A stretch of DNA of 64,000 bases from Citrus sinensis (Eukaryota > Streptophyta > Magnoliopsida > Sapindales > Rutaceae), in the NCBI RefSeq assembly GCF_022201045.2, contig NC_068558.1, positions 3,162,001-3,226,000 of the forward strand, written 5' to 3'. This document shows positions 35,069-47,768 of this stretch, piece after piece. The notes under the pieces were generated by a model. The model worked only from the letters and a program-made list of their open reading frames with translations. It was not told the origin of the DNA and did not search any database. Both the position numbers and the translations under genes were made by a program. The number at the start of each line of letters is the position of its first letter. The first letter of the stretch is position 1.

Positions 35069-36608
35069 GAGACCAAACACATCATCATGCGAGCCAACAA
35101 CAACCAATATTCTTGTCTGAAAATTACATGAAACCTGAGCTACCTTTTGAAGTCCCTTCATCGAAGGGTACTCATATAACTAATAATCTTCAGGATTTTG
35201 ATCGTCACCACCATGATCTTGATGACGATGACGGTCGTCATCATCTGTTCGTTAATCTCAACGGATCCTCCTCAACAAACCCTTTTGCTGTTCACACTCC
35301 ATGCTTTGAATCTCTTGATGCTTTCCCATACAATTACTCGTCATCATTAAACTTTGACTTTTATGAGTGCAAGCCATTTGCTGATCACAATTACAGTAGC
35401 GGCAACGGTCAAGTCATGGACAATTTCCAAAGTGGAGGATACCTAAATCATCATCAGCAACAGCAAGTGAATCCAGTCGATATTTTGGGATCCGATCATC
35501 GCAGCCACATGCAATTAGATTTTCAAGAAATGAAGCCTGTAAATTTTCTTGTTTCCGATGAAGTTTCATGTGTAAGTGCTGGCAATGGTTACTATAAGAA
35601 AGCTGGCATGGATAAGAACAATAATAGAGCATATCATTCGGTAAGAAAGACGATGAAAATTGGTAAGAAGTCCAATGTAGTGAAGGGACAATGGACTACT
35701 GAAGAAGACAGGTAATCTAATTTTGAAATTTTTGCATGGTTAATCTTTACATTTAGCTTCGTAATTTTTCAATGAAAAGTTGATAATTAATGTGTATATG
35801 CATAGGCTATTGATTCGGTTGGTCGATCAATTTGGGATAAGAAAATGGTCTCATATTGCTCAGATGTTGCCTGGAAGAATAGGCAAGCAGTGCAGAGAGA
35901 GATGGCATAACCATTTAAGGCCTGATATCAAGGTAAATGAACATTTTAGACCCTCGAATATATGTATTATTTACAATGCATGTGCAATTTATTAATTTGT
36001 ATTTTTTTTTCAAAATATTGCAGAAGGATATTTGGAGTGAGGAGGAAGATAAGGCGCTTATAGAGGCGCATGCAGAGATAGGAAACAAATGGGCAGAAAT
36101 TGCAAAGAGGTTGCCTGGAAGAACTGAAAATTCAATCAAGAATCATTGGAATGCAACCAAGAGAAGGCAATTCTCGAAGCGAAAATGTCGTTCAAAATAC
36201 CCCAGAGCCTCTCTTTTACAAGACTATATCAAGAGCTTGAACTTAGATGCAGCGGGTTCTTCAAAACACCAGAGAAAAAACTCCTCTAACATTAACGCTA
36301 ATAACAAAAGCAAAGCAGCAACCAAGAGTAGCCCTCCAGCTGCCGCAGAGCAAGACTTTTGCCGTAGTGATCATTTGGTTCCGGATTTTGATTTTAATGA
36401 GGTCCCGGATTTTGATTTCGATGACAAGTTGTTTGATGAGAATTGTAGCATTGATTCTCTAATTGAAGAAATGACTTGTGCTCCTGTTGTTGATCATCAG
36501 AAAAGCTTGGACATGAAGGTGCCACCATTGGATGTGCCTCCAGTGATGGAGTTTGAAGTGAAGAAGGAGCTGGATTTAGTGGAAATGATCTCTGAAGCCA
36601 ATCTTTGA
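35047..36608 (+). CDS. R2R3-MYB transcription factor, MYB98/MYB64/MYB119 clade
   Basis: Three exons: 35047-35711, 35806-35932 and 36024-36608; 458 residues. The DNA-binding R2 repeat (about 213-263: KGQWTTEEDR...LPGRIGKQCRERWHNHL) and R3 repeat (about 264-312: DIWSEEEDK...RTENSIKNHWNATKRR) sit mid-protein after a long His/Asp/Asn-rich N-terminal region. That placement is itself typical of this clade. KRKCRSKYPRASLLQDYIKS right after R3 is its second hallmark. The C-terminal part has acidic repeats (PDFDFNE / PDFDFDD) and a DLVEMISEA end, likely activation sequence. Arabidopsis relatives act in female gametophyte (MYB98 in synergids, MYB64/119 in cellularisation) and in embryo/endosperm control (MYB115/118), so a nuclear, reproductive role is inferred. 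I cannot choose among the paralogues from memory. Both introns fall inside the MYB repeats. Confidence 0.92.
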
Positions 36609-37462
36609 GTAACTAGGATTTAAAGATTTTTAATCTGTTGATTCTTACTTTGTATTTGTTTTAGAGTACTTTACAGTTATAATTATATAATTGATAGAAT
36701 AAGATACTGATCAGAAGGGTTGAAATTGTATCAAATGTTAATTTGCGTCATGTAAACTTCCTATACATATATATGGAAAGCCTTTTTACGTACATTCTCT
36801 GTTAGGATTTTGAATGGTGTTTTCTCAAGTTCTTTATTCTTCTATAGTTCGTATTATTATTTTGTTATTAGGGTTTTGACTTTTAACGTTGTTGTCATCT
36901 TAATTCTTAACATAGCTTCAAAAAAGTTTTAAAATGGAGTTTTATTCAGACGTGCATGGATTACTCCGATAGTGCCGCTCCAGAACATATGAATTTATAG
37001 TCTGAAGCATTAATTAGGTATTTATGGGTTTTGAGTTTACTTGGAACTAAAGAAAGTCTTCAATGAAATTTATTGATAGGATGGGGCTACTTGCACTGTG
37101 GTGAATATACTTTTTTTTTTTTTTAACCGAAGACACTCATTCTATAAATTAAATTTTACTCAATTATGCTTTGAAAATATCAAAATTTTCCTCGAATTAA
37201 ATATCTGTTATTATCAGTTTTTTTTTTAAAATTACAATCATAAAAGAAATTTACATCTAAGAACTTAGTTCACGTGATTGCTAAGCTTATTATATGAATT
37301 AATGAAGACAATTTTTCAAGAAATAACCGAACTTGTTCATATGAATGACTAGAGGATTTTTTTTTTCCTTCTCACGTCATTCCGTAGGAATATTGAGGGC
37401 TATTCGATTTAACAAAATGTTTTTTTTTTTTTTTTTTTTTTGTAATCTATCATCATATGTTA
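36609..37462. other. MYB 3' UTR and spacer
   Basis: AT-rich, with T runs at about 37111-37124 and 37422-37441. The TSD left copy (ATATGTTA) occupies 37455-37462. No gene. Confidence 0.5.
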
Positions 37463-38396
37463 TAGGGATGGCAATGGGGAGGGGAGGGGAGGGGACCGAT
37501 CTCCCCGTACTCATCCCCGATATTTTGCATATGTCCCCGTCAGAATTACTTGAGAGAATTTTCATCCCCTCCCCGAATAATAACAGGGGATCCCCAAGGG
37601 TCCCCGATCCCCGAATCACTAATACATTTTTTTTCGATTTTGAGTTAATCATATTAAAATAAAAAATTTAAATAAAAGTAAAGTTCGAAATATATCTTAC
37701 ATTAATATCTATTACAAAAGTTACATACATTAAATTAGTAAGTAACGCAACATGCAAGGGATATAAACTTCTTTTACAAACTATCATGAACAAATTAATA
37801 ATCTAATACAAAATTGTTACAAATAAAATCAAATTTAAATTCAAAATTAACTTTTTCAATGGTGGCGTGGACACTTTATAAATGTGGACTATTCCCTTTA
37901 CAACACAATAGTTAAATCGGAGCAAATCAAAAGCAAATATTAGATTAGATTAGATTAGATATTAAAATTGTGATTCCTGTGGGCAATTATAACATCTAAA
38001 ATTAAATAAAAAATAGATTTAAGTTTAAAATATTTAAAGAATATTAAAATTAAAAAAAATGTTTGGCTAATAGAATCTACTCGGTCTTTTTAATGTCCTA
38101 AATAAAAATTTAGAACTTTAATTAGCTAATTAGGCCTAAAAGTTTAATAATATAAATATTTTGATATTTTTTATTTTTACCAATATTTATAATTTTATAA
38201 TTTATTTACTAGTAATTTTAAAAAATTAAAATAAAATTAAAAATTAAAATGGGGAAATGGGTAGGGGATGGAGATTCCACCTCATCCCCGTCCCCTCCCC
38301 GAATAAGAAATTGGGTATAAAATTATTCCCATATCCTCCCCGAATGGAAAAAATCCCCGAGGGTACCCGTCCCCGTGGGGATTTTTGCCATCCCTA
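37463..38396. mobile_element. hAT-type MITE with intact 8-bp target-site duplication
   Basis: 934 bp. Both ends show TAGGGATGGCAA as terminal inverted repeat. The 8-bp direct repeat ATATGTTA flanks it exactly (37455-37462 and 38397-38404). An 8-bp duplication with TAGGGATGGCA ends is diagnostic of hAT. Subterminal regions are rich in GGGGA / TCCCC blocks, and the middle is AT-rich with a TTAGA microrepeat at about 37942-37958. There is no transposase ORF, so it is non-autonomous. Confidence 0.93.
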
Positions 38397-38404
38397 ATAT
38401 GTTA

Positions 38405-39136
38405 CCTCAGTAGAGAAAACTAGTTTTAAATGAAGATTCAAGATTAAATTGATACGATTAACAAAATAAAATTTTAGTTTATAGTATGAATGAAGTAAAT
38501 GAATGTTAAGAGTAATATATTTTTATTCACTCGAATATAATTATTCTTAATTGTAAATTCAATCAAGAGCATTTTCGTATAAATATTAAATATACCAAAT
38601 AAATTTTACGATGTAAATAATCGCACTTATGTTGTAACACTAATGAGTCACTGTTATCATAATACCGAAAGAGCCACTCAATGGGCCTAGTTACCCATGT
38701 CCATAGGTCAGCATCATGAAGAAAGAGTTCAACGGCGGGCCGTTCGAATCAGTGTCTGCCGGTAGCTTTTATTTTCCATTTTCCATGTTGATGAATCTTC
38801 GCTTAAGGCGAAATGAAATTAAATAAAAGAGCAAAATTACATTTCACATTCAAACGAGGAACTGCCGATGGGAGATGAAACATTGGGGCTTAAACAAAAA
38901 GGACAAGATACAATTCAGAGCAGCTGATTTGCTACCGGCATAACTGTGGCGAAATCCACAAAAGAATGTATCATCTCAAAAGAAAGATAAAGAGAGAAAC
39001 AAAAAAGAAAAGAGATTACAAACCCAAAATAAAAATTAAGTTCCTGCCCTGACCTAAAAATAAGTTCTCAATGAACAACTTAAATTTTATCAACTAACAA
39101 CCCAATTGCCTGGAAAAAAAATTCTCCACAAGAAAT
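38405..39136. other. Spacer before the PPT gene
   Basis: AT-rich. The last about 300 bp is probably PPT 3' UTR (minus strand). No gene seen. Confidence 0.5.
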
Positions 39137-41581
39137 TTAAGCAGTCTTTGCCTTTGGCTTAATGCGCTTCACCCTTGAGTACAGGAAAACTCCAGCAAGA
39201 GCGATCCCAGTGCCTGCATCAATATCAGGAAAAACAATTTTCATAATTATAAAAGAAAATATTAACGCAGGACATGAACAGGAAATTATAAGTGTAAGTT
39301 CGAATGCAATGTTATCATACCAAAGGCATTGATAGCTGAGACTGGAGTTCGGAAGAACATAACAGAGCTCACGATGACCACCACCCTCTTCACACAATTG
39401 CCTACTGAATGGGTAACAGGGCTTACCCTCTGTAATATCATGTAAGAGACCTGCACAGTCCAATCAGCATTTTTAGCAAGGAAGCATAAATGATTTATGC
39501 TTTTTAGAGAGGCCATGGCAAAATATGATTATTTTCATTTTCAACAAGTTCATTGTCAAAGGAGGCTTCAGCTTTGAGTTGAATATGAAACTACGGTTTA
39601 AGAGCTTACACATCACATGAAATACGCTAGATATGAATTTAGGAACAAAAAGGGAAATCCCAAAGAAATTCTAAAGGCCTCACCTGCTGATAAGCATGGT
39701 AACAGATTGCAGCGATAAGTGACCTTACATAAACCTCTTTAAGATTCAAACCCTGTCATGCAAGATAGTGAATCAGACGCCAACTTGGACAGAATACATT
39801 TACTATAAAAGTAAAAAAATTAGTAACTAAATCAAGTTTAGCTATTTAGCAAAACTCACAGCAGACTGTAGGTATGCAGGGGTAAATGTGACACCTTCCA
39901 TAATGAGAGTCACGGGGATCATCAGGATGAAAGACATGACTGTTATTATAGAAAATAGGGTGATATTGTCCAAAGCTTCCTGTTAAAAAATACGAAATTA
40001 TATTTATGAACAAATTCAAACAGAAGAAAATATACTAATACACATTTCACATATGCAACTTCTGATTAAATTGGTCAGTACCAATCATGAAAATAATTCA
40101 ATGTACCATAACCACAACTACTGAACCATGCTCATTAATTCACATCAATGTGGACAACGCAGATTACCTCTTTATTCACCATGACTTTTTTGCTAAGGAC
40201 ATTACGAGATTGGTTTGTCAAATTGGAAGCCATTGCACTCCAGAAACCAGCCCTGTTGCACAAACCAAAAGAAATAAAGTCATATTAGTTTAAATAAAAA
40301 ATATTTATATTGACCATTCTACCAAGGGAGAATTGGAATGGAATCATACACATGCAAAAAAAGAACCTCATCCTGCAACATTCCTTTTGGAAGCAATAAT
40401 TGGAAACACAATGAACATTAAAGTTCTTACCAATTAAAAGAAACCTCAGTAACTGATGCAAGCGCAACACCACCCATAATAGGTATTAGAGATCCAACAA
40501 CCCAGAGAGTGGGGAACTGTATCAGCAAGATCGTAACTAGAATTAACAATAAGCATCCAATCATATGATGCAACGAAATCTGAATTTATTGTTCCAGTAT
40601 AAATATGCATGCATATATACTTATAAATGGACAAAATCTCCCTACTTATCAATTTAATCTGTGATCCATATCCAGCATACCTCCCCTAGAAACATAGCAG
40701 ATAGGAGAACAGAGAAGAATGGCTCCGTAGCCTTAATCGTGTGAGTGAATGAAACAGCCACTTTCCCAAGACTCATATTAGTAAAGAGGTTACCCAATGT
40801 GTGCACCAATGCGAGCGGCAAAATAGCTGCAAGCTGCCAATACAACACACAATAAGCATCAGCTTTTAAAATTTTGGTTTTTTTTTTTGTGGGGGGGGGG
40901 GGGGGGGTTGCCATCCAAGAAGATCATCAAGTACCTGGGTGCTGCTAACTTTTGGTCTATACAAATTAAAAGTCCACAACAACAAAACCAGTACGGTTCC
41001 CACGCCAAACTGACAAGTCGTTACGGTTACTGGAAAGCGATAAACCTTCAGCACCTGTTCACAATCAATTAATAATCAGTTAATCATTCTCCAAATTCTA
41101 AATAATTTCGCTGGCCAAATCCTAAAACAACCAAAAGCTTAAATATAAATCTTAGAAATTGGAAAACAAATATAAAAAAGTTAGTTAAAAATCGGACCTG
41201 TTTGTTGTAAATATTGAAGATGATATTGAAGAAGTACCACAAGCCCATCAGCAGGAGAACTTCTATCTTCCTAGCCAATTCAGTCGTCTGGTGTTCCTCA
41301 CCGCCGGCGCTCTCCGGCACGGCCGTGGCTTGAGAACGGCCCGTGGTATCGGGATCCCGCAGCGGCACGGCGGTCCAAGGCCGGAACATGGAGGAAGGAG
41401 TGGAGGAGAGGGACCAGGATCGGCGGATAGGCGGGAAGGCAGAGGGAGAAGGGGGGACGACATTGGAATCGTGTCGTTTAGAACAGAGAACGACGTGGCC
41501 GGGCGCGTGGTTTGCGGATAATCTTCGAGGCTTAAGGAGAGGAAGATTAGGGGCGGCCGTGAATGCAGCAGCGCTTTGCAT
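39137..41581 (-). CDS. PPT1: Plastid phosphoenolpyruvate/phosphate translocator
   Basis: Nine exons, from the start: 41581-41198, 41054-40935, 40833-40681, 40516-40431, 40252-40168, 39979-39860, 39752-39684, 39450-39321 and 39213-39137; 407 residues, matching the roughly 408 of Arabidopsis PPT1. It is an inner-envelope antiporter that exchanges phosphoenolpyruvate for phosphate and so feeds the shikimate pathway and fatty acid synthesis. Residues 1 to about 100 are Ser/Pro/Arg-rich, a chloroplast transit peptide. The membrane core starts at [24 protein letters not shown]. Family blocks follow: [68 protein letters not shown] and [19 protein letters not shown]. The tail [12 protein letters not shown] is PPT-like; triose- and glucose-phosphate translocators differ here. 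PPT2 is the alternative. Intron 2 carries a 17-nt G run. Confidence 0.94.
40891..40907. repeat. 17-nt poly-G run in PPT intron 2
   Basis: Uninterrupted plus-strand G run, preceded by a T run and GT. Confidence 0.9.
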
Positions 41582-43323
41582 ATTTTCGGAGACCTGAAAA
41601 TGAAATCAAATCGAAGCGAAAAGAAGCAAAGCGCTGCGTATTTGAAAAATGAGCGAGAGAGCAAGTGCGTTGTTGTGTTTCGGTTATAGCGTTGGAGAGT
41701 CCGCCCGATCGAGGTTGGTGTGACAAACAACTAGTGTGTTTGAAAATCAATTGACAATTCGACTTTTACTTCTCTTCCCCTTAAGGTTAAGGCCTTAATA
41801 ATAATAATAATAATAATAATAGAAAAACTAGAGAGAAACAGAGAGAATCGCACCAGGCCAGGCGGCACGGATATTCTAATGTGTGATCGCGCGTGATTTT
41901 GTTTTATTTATTTATTTCTGAGATCTTTACTTTAGGTAAAAGGGTTTTTTTTTTTTTTGGGGGGGGGGGGGGGGGATGGGGTCTGGGGACGAGGAGTGTT
42001 TCAGGAATTCAGATCGAACAAATTAAAAAAAAGAAAGTGACGTGCAACTGTGCAAGTAGATCTTTCTTTCATTGCGATTTTTGAGTGCGGGGGGTAACAC
42101 TACTTTATTTTAGTAGGTCGGTAGAGGCGTGTCCGGTGCGGTGTGGCTCGAGATCTGAAGCTAGCTGGATTTTAAAGACATAAGTAACGCACCCATTAAA
42201 CCATTCATATTTGACCAATTTAACAATTAACAATTAACAATTATACATTTATACTCTTAAGCTGCAGTTATAATGCCTCTTGTGTCTATACAATTTAACA
42301 CTTTTTTTAAGTTAAATAGCGTCACCCTTATTAAGAGGGAATCGGTTACATTTCATTTTCACGACCGTTCCTTCAATAGTGTATTTTAACCAACTTTTGT
42401 TATAACTTTTTTAAATATAATTTTTGTCAGTAAAATTTTTACAGATACAATTTTTGCTTCAAAATATTAATTGTTTAGTTGCCCATGAGAGTTTTTATTA
42501 AAATTTAAAAAATTAATTTAATAGATAATTTTTTTAAAAAAAATTATATTATGAAAACAATTAAATAAATTTATCAAATACATAAAATATATTTTAAACA
42601 TTTCAACATTTAAAAAAAATTCAATCTCTACTTCAGAAAAATAACTTATTTAATCTCTTAATATTCTATTAAAAAAACCCAAACAACAAAAATTTTGATA
42701 AAAACTTATGAGATCAAATAAGTACTAATAACCATTAAATAAATCATACCAAACAGCCACTTCATCAAATTTACAGTAAATCAAATTTACAGTAAGTTTA
42801 ACTAGAAGGTACAAAAAAAAATTAGAATGACGAAATTACTGGTATTAAGGTGAATTGAGTAATTAATTCTCTCAAAGAAAGAAAGAAGAAAGATAAAATA
42901 ATTATTTTCCGGAGGCAAATGAACACAGCAGCAGTTTCTAGTTTTATTATGGCACTCGGACTCAGATACAAGTCAGGCCTTCATTTATTATCATCATGGC
43001 TTCTTAAGCAACATAATTTATATTTGGGACTCATCTACCCAAATATTAATTAATATACATATAGAATAAGACGAGGTTTATTTTATTTTTTTAATTTTTT
43101 TGATAAAAAAAGAAAAGAGATGTCCTACCAACCTTCTTCAACAATTTCTCATAAAAAACCAGCATAACTTCATTTCCTCACCCCGCTTCCATCAAAAAAA
43201 TCTTCACGCAACAACTAGGTTTGTCTAAATGATGATATTAACATTATAATTTAAACTCATTCTTTCCCTTCTGGATAATGAGTACTGCAAATGCTTGGAT
43301 ACACGCCAAAACACAACACATCT
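41582..43323. other. PPT promoter side and spacer to the RING gene
   Basis: Near the PPT start is leader and promoter. An AAT trinucleotide run spans 41796-41821. A T14-G17 homopolymer junction lies at 41945-41975. Then about 1.3 kb is AT-rich, with short direct repeats of ATCAAATTTACAGTAA near 42766-42795. No gene is supported. Confidence 0.5.
41945..41975. repeat. T14-G17 homopolymer junction
   Basis: Fourteen T followed directly by seventeen G, upstream of the PPT gene. Confidence 0.9.
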
Positions 43324-45779
43324 TCAGGACAAGTATACTTCAACACTTGCCGTCCTCATTGCCTTGCAGACGGGACAAACGCCTATAAGCCCTTCACAGT
43401 CTTTACACAAACACAAGTGTCTGCATGGCAAAAGCAATATAGAGACTTCCTGGATGTTACACGCTCTACAAATCATCTGCATTTTCATGGGACTTGAATT
43501 TCCAGAACCATCTACAACACTCAGATAATTCAGATTAGTGCGAGACGCAGCATCGTCTACCTCACTGTCTCCACAACCCTCCTTCACATGCAAGGAACCT
43601 TGTGCCACGGCCTGCTTAAGATTGTTCTTCAATGCATTGACTACAGACTCGTTATATTTTGCTTTGTAGTGCCAAGATTGAACTTCCATGCTAACCTGCT
43701 TTATTTTTTCCACTAGTTCCTTGTTCTTGCAGTTCATGACCTCTATTTCCATCTCCTTTCCATGTAGCCTCCTTCCAACTTCTTTTTCTATGGCAGTGAG
43801 AAAAGAATATGTGTGTCTTTGCTTCATTTCCCTTACACCCTTTATCATGTTTCCTTCCTGTATCAAACAAACCAAGTAAGAACCAGCTGCAGAAGCTATC
43901 AGCCTATCACTCAGTCTACATGGAACCCTGTAGACTTAATTAAATGCAATGTATTATATCCCATTCCATTATATTTGCAAAACGTTAAATTTCTCATGGC
44001 CATGCTTTTTTCATTATTAGGCTACTGTCATTTAGATGAAGAAAACAGCAGACACATTCTGCCTTTGCCAGTAAAAAGATAACAACAACACACTTCATTA
44101 TAATTTTATGGTACTTTAACAGTAGGAAAAAAAATGATTCTGAGAGGATATTTAGCTTATAAACCTAAAAAGTGATGACAAAATGACGAGAGCTGTTAAG
44201 AAACTAATGAGCATGTGAGGAGAATTGGAGAAAGAAAGTTGATGGGAACATAGTGAACGACAAGAGAATTGTTGAGAACGCCATGGAAAAGGGATGAGAA
44301 ATGATAAAAAAAGAAAAAAGAACAAGAAATGTCAAGAAAGTGATGTAACTCGATGAAAATGTGTAATGAGAATGTGATGAGAAATGTTGAGTCTCTAAAA
44401 CCAATAAGATTTTTGCATCGAAGACATTGACGGTTGTCTCTCTAAAATCAACAAGCTAAGTGACTACAGTTTGATAAGCCGACACTTTAGCATCTCAAGT
44501 TGGACTGATTGCAGAGGTCAATGATCGGTCATGACATAATATATTAACTACTTTAGTTACAGAGGTTCAAGGGATTGAAGAAACAGAAGCATCAAAGTTA
44601 TCCTTTTGTCATATGGAATCAGATTATCACCTGAATTCTCATGTACTGATCAAATTCTTCCTTCTGACGGTCAATCTCCAATTTAAGATTATCACCAAGG
44701 GACAGTATATGAGGAATTGCACCAGAAATATTTTCACACGCCGAAGTAACAGAAGAATTGTGTTCATCATCCTCATACGAAAGTCTAAGACCAGTTGATA
44801 CAGGGTTCGGATTCATAATGTTACAATGCTGACCACCTTCATCTTGATGCACTTTATCATTCAAAGATATATGGTGCTTTTCCTGTCTGGAAATAGATTC
44901 AACCTCCCTGCTTCTTTTAACTGGCCGCTCCACTGTAGTTGCATGCTGATTCCCCGTGAATTTTGAGGGACCAACGCTGCATCCAACTGGAACAAAGACA
45001 GATTGCAACATCCCTGAACGAAATTAGATAAACCATAGACCACTTTGTAGAAGGAAAAAAGCACACTACAATAAATAATATATAAAGTGAAAGAAACAAG
45101 ATTTGAAGGCAAGAATACAAACTGAAATTTGCAGCCAGAAAAGCATGACAACCCATGGCAAACATAACAAACACAAGGAGAATCACTAGATGATAAGATA
45201 GCATGCCCCAGCAGGGAAAAAATGGAGAATGAAAGCAGAAAAGTGAATGAGATTTCCTAAATAAATTCATCATCAATAAAAAATAATTACCCAGATTCAG
45301 TTGGTTCATTGACTGCTGCAGCCATTTTAGGTTCACGGCATGCTATGCAAAATTCAACTGATAATGCATTCACAATGCCGCATCCCTTACTTCTACTGAC
45401 ATGCCACAAAGAAAATGAAGCTAATGGTCCTAGTGATGAGGCAAGAAATTTTTAAACAATAAACAATAAAAAAGTATAAGCATATGTTGTTTAAGAATAA
45501 TCAAAATTAACCAGACTCCTAAAAGCGATGTCATCCAGAGTGGTCACTAAATGAAGAGGCTTCCTAGAAACAAAAACACGCACCCAATATAAAATGCCCG
45601 CAATTACCACCACTGACTTTCTAATTACAAAATTTATGATCGCCAAATTGCATTCAGCAATAAATATACTCACCATCTCCAAATAACTGCAGCTGCGGCA
45701 ATGCATTTGAATTGAATTGGAATTGATGATCTGCGAGATAACCAGGAAGCAAGACATTGTTGTTTTCACCTCCGAACAT
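43324..45779 (-). CDS. BOI-related RING-type E3 ubiquitin ligase
   Basis: Three coding exons: 45779-45674, 44986-44631 and 43857-43324; 331 residues. The C-terminal RING finger (CRAC...LLPCRHLCLCKDC...GVCPVC) and the conserved segment before it (WHYKAKYNESVVNALKNNLKQ) define the BOI/BRG family. In Arabidopsis these proteins ubiquitinate BOS1 and repress gibberellin and flowering outputs with DELLA proteins, in the nucleus. The N-terminus MFGGENNNVLLPGYL matches the subgroup with MFGG starts. A coiled-coil-prone Glu/Lys-rich stretch precedes the WRD-like region. The PVKRSREVE motif in exon 2 is a nuclear-localisation candidate. Intron 2 contains a GA-rich, strand-asymmetric stretch. The leader probably contains an intron, since minus-strand sequence to about 46480 looks leader-like; that is not resolved. 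The exact paralogue is not assigned. Confidence 0.92.
44170..44400. repeat. Purine-rich asymmetric tract in the RING-gene intron
   Basis: On the plus strand the tract is dominated by A and G with recurring GATGAGAA / GAGAATG-type words and almost no C. It lies inside intron 2 (43858-44630). Confidence 0.6.
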
Positions 45780-47569
45780 TTTTCTGACAACAACCAAAAA
45801 CACATAATGTTCATTATACCATTATTGCACTCTAAAAGAACTTTACCATACACGAAAACAACCAAAATAAAGAACAAATAAATTTGAAACACAGGCATAA
45901 AAGCTCACAAATGCCCGACGCCCAGCCCAAAGAAGCTGAAAGCACCCCTCGGCTAATGCAGCTATTTAATCAAGTCAAGACGACATTTTTCGAAGTGTAA
46001 TTTTCCTTACTTTCTTACCAACCGATCAGGCAATGGAGTTCATGGGAACCCACGACTCCCATTCCCTCAAAGAAGCGAACTTTGTCACAAAAATCAAAAC
46101 TTTACCAAAAAAAAAGAAAAAAAGTGGGTTCCCAATAAACCAAAAACGAAATCAAATACTACTAAAACATAAATATAATCATAAACGGCTGAAGATGGTA
46201 AAAACAAATACCTCAAGGCTGATAAGAATGAAGCAAAAACCGATGAAAAGAAGGAGAGAAAGAGGTTGCTAAGAGGATAGAAAAAGAAAAAACATCATTG
46301 ATATTGATGATGATGATGACGGGTGGTGGTATTGTCTGTTGGGGTGGCGATGATATAGATGAAAATACAAAAAAGTATGGGGAAAAAGAAAAGAATGGGG
46401 TGAGTGGTTAAGGTTAAGGCAACGAAGAAAACCGATGAATTTGAAATTGATTCCTTTTCCTTCCGTTTGTAAACTTGTGCCATTACTTCTTGTTGTTGGT
46501 GTAGTTGGTGTTGGTGTTGGTGTTGTTCTCTTTCACCTCGTCAGCTTTCTTTTCGTTTTCCTCTCCCACCAGTAATTCCCCCCCTTTTTCTTATTTTACT
46601 TTCTTTTTTTTTTATGTTCGATTGGGTGTCAATTGACCAAAATGGGCTCTGTGCTTGAGAATCTTTCAAGGAGATGTGAGGTTGGAAATTTGGAATTTTG
46701 GATGGTGCCTGCCTGCCGGATGAAATAATTATTTGCTTTTCTTGTTTTGAAAGTTGTTTGAAGCTTTTTTTTTATCTCCGGCAGCTTGGTTGTGTAATTG
46801 CCCTTCATAATGCTTTGGTTGTGTAATTATTTTCTATAGACAATGACTTTTGTTTCTTTTTCTTTTTTTTAAATTGAGATTAGTATATTACAATATGGGT
46901 TGATATTGCCAATTTTTTAAATTCATAAAATTATAGAGATCAATTCAAAGCTCAAATTCCTTGTTTTTAACATGAGACATTTTACTATATCAAACTAAAT
47001 AACACCCCTCACCTAACACCATAGTATATATCGCATAAGTTTATATATATAAACACATGAAAATTAATACATCTGACACTTTTCAAAAAATGAATTGGTA
47101 AAGTGGCTGACTCAGTAAGGATTTCCTTTCTCCATCAGCTTTTATCAATTCAATTTTTACTGTGTCAAAAGACCAACGAGAGATTTAACCAGAAGAGAAG
47201 ATGAAGAATACTTTAGTAGGAAACAATTTAATTTAAACCATCTAGTTAGATAAAAATTAACAAAGTACTTAGTTTTAGTTAATATTCTTTTTCCTTACTG
47301 AAAGTGAATTTTAATTAAGTTGATAGATATACTATGCAAAAAAGATTTTCAATGCATGGAAATTGAATTCTACTCAAATTAGATAGCTAATTACGTTGGA
47401 CTTAAGTATAAATACTAGGATTAAATAGACTTGGATTGATAATCTAATCTAAACCAACTCTTTAATCATTTGAAGACATTAATAGCCAATTTCTTTCGTC
47501 AAATCCACCTAACTCGAATTGGTAGTAGCCATAGACTCGATCACTCCTCTGCACGATATCCCTCGATTC

Positions 47570-47600
<31 letters not shown>

Positions 47601-47768
47601 GTTTCTTCTTTATGTTGGTGGATTCGAGATGGAGACCAACCAATCATCTAAGTTAGCAAAATAAATTACGGATTAAACAAATAAAAGGGTGTGGGGAGGG
47701 AGGACCAAGAGGTCGAAGAGCGTATACGTAAAATAAAAAAAAATGTCGCTGCATTCAAGGCTGCAGAA
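45780..47768. other. RING-gene leader/promoter and spacer
   Basis: 45780-46480 is probably leader and promoter of the minus-strand RING gene. A GAT microsatellite lies at about 46298-46318, GGTGTTGGTGTT repeats at about 46497-46526 and an ATT run at 47573-47600. The remainder is AT-rich. No tRNA or other gene is supported. Confidence 0.5.

Noticed and set aside
38714-38765. GTTCGAATC B-box-like sequence, possible tRNA
   Set aside because: No matching A box, acceptor stem or anticodon arm at the proper distance.
41263-41730. 155-codon minus-strand ORF and plus-strand ORFs over the PPT transit peptide
   Set aside because: GC-rich transit-peptide exon leaves several frames open; only one joins the translocator exons.
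44917-45336. 139-codon minus-strand ORF in RING-gene intron 1
   Set aside because: Hydrophobic low-information frame across an intron; the spliced frame to exon 2 uses the acceptor at 44988-44987 instead.
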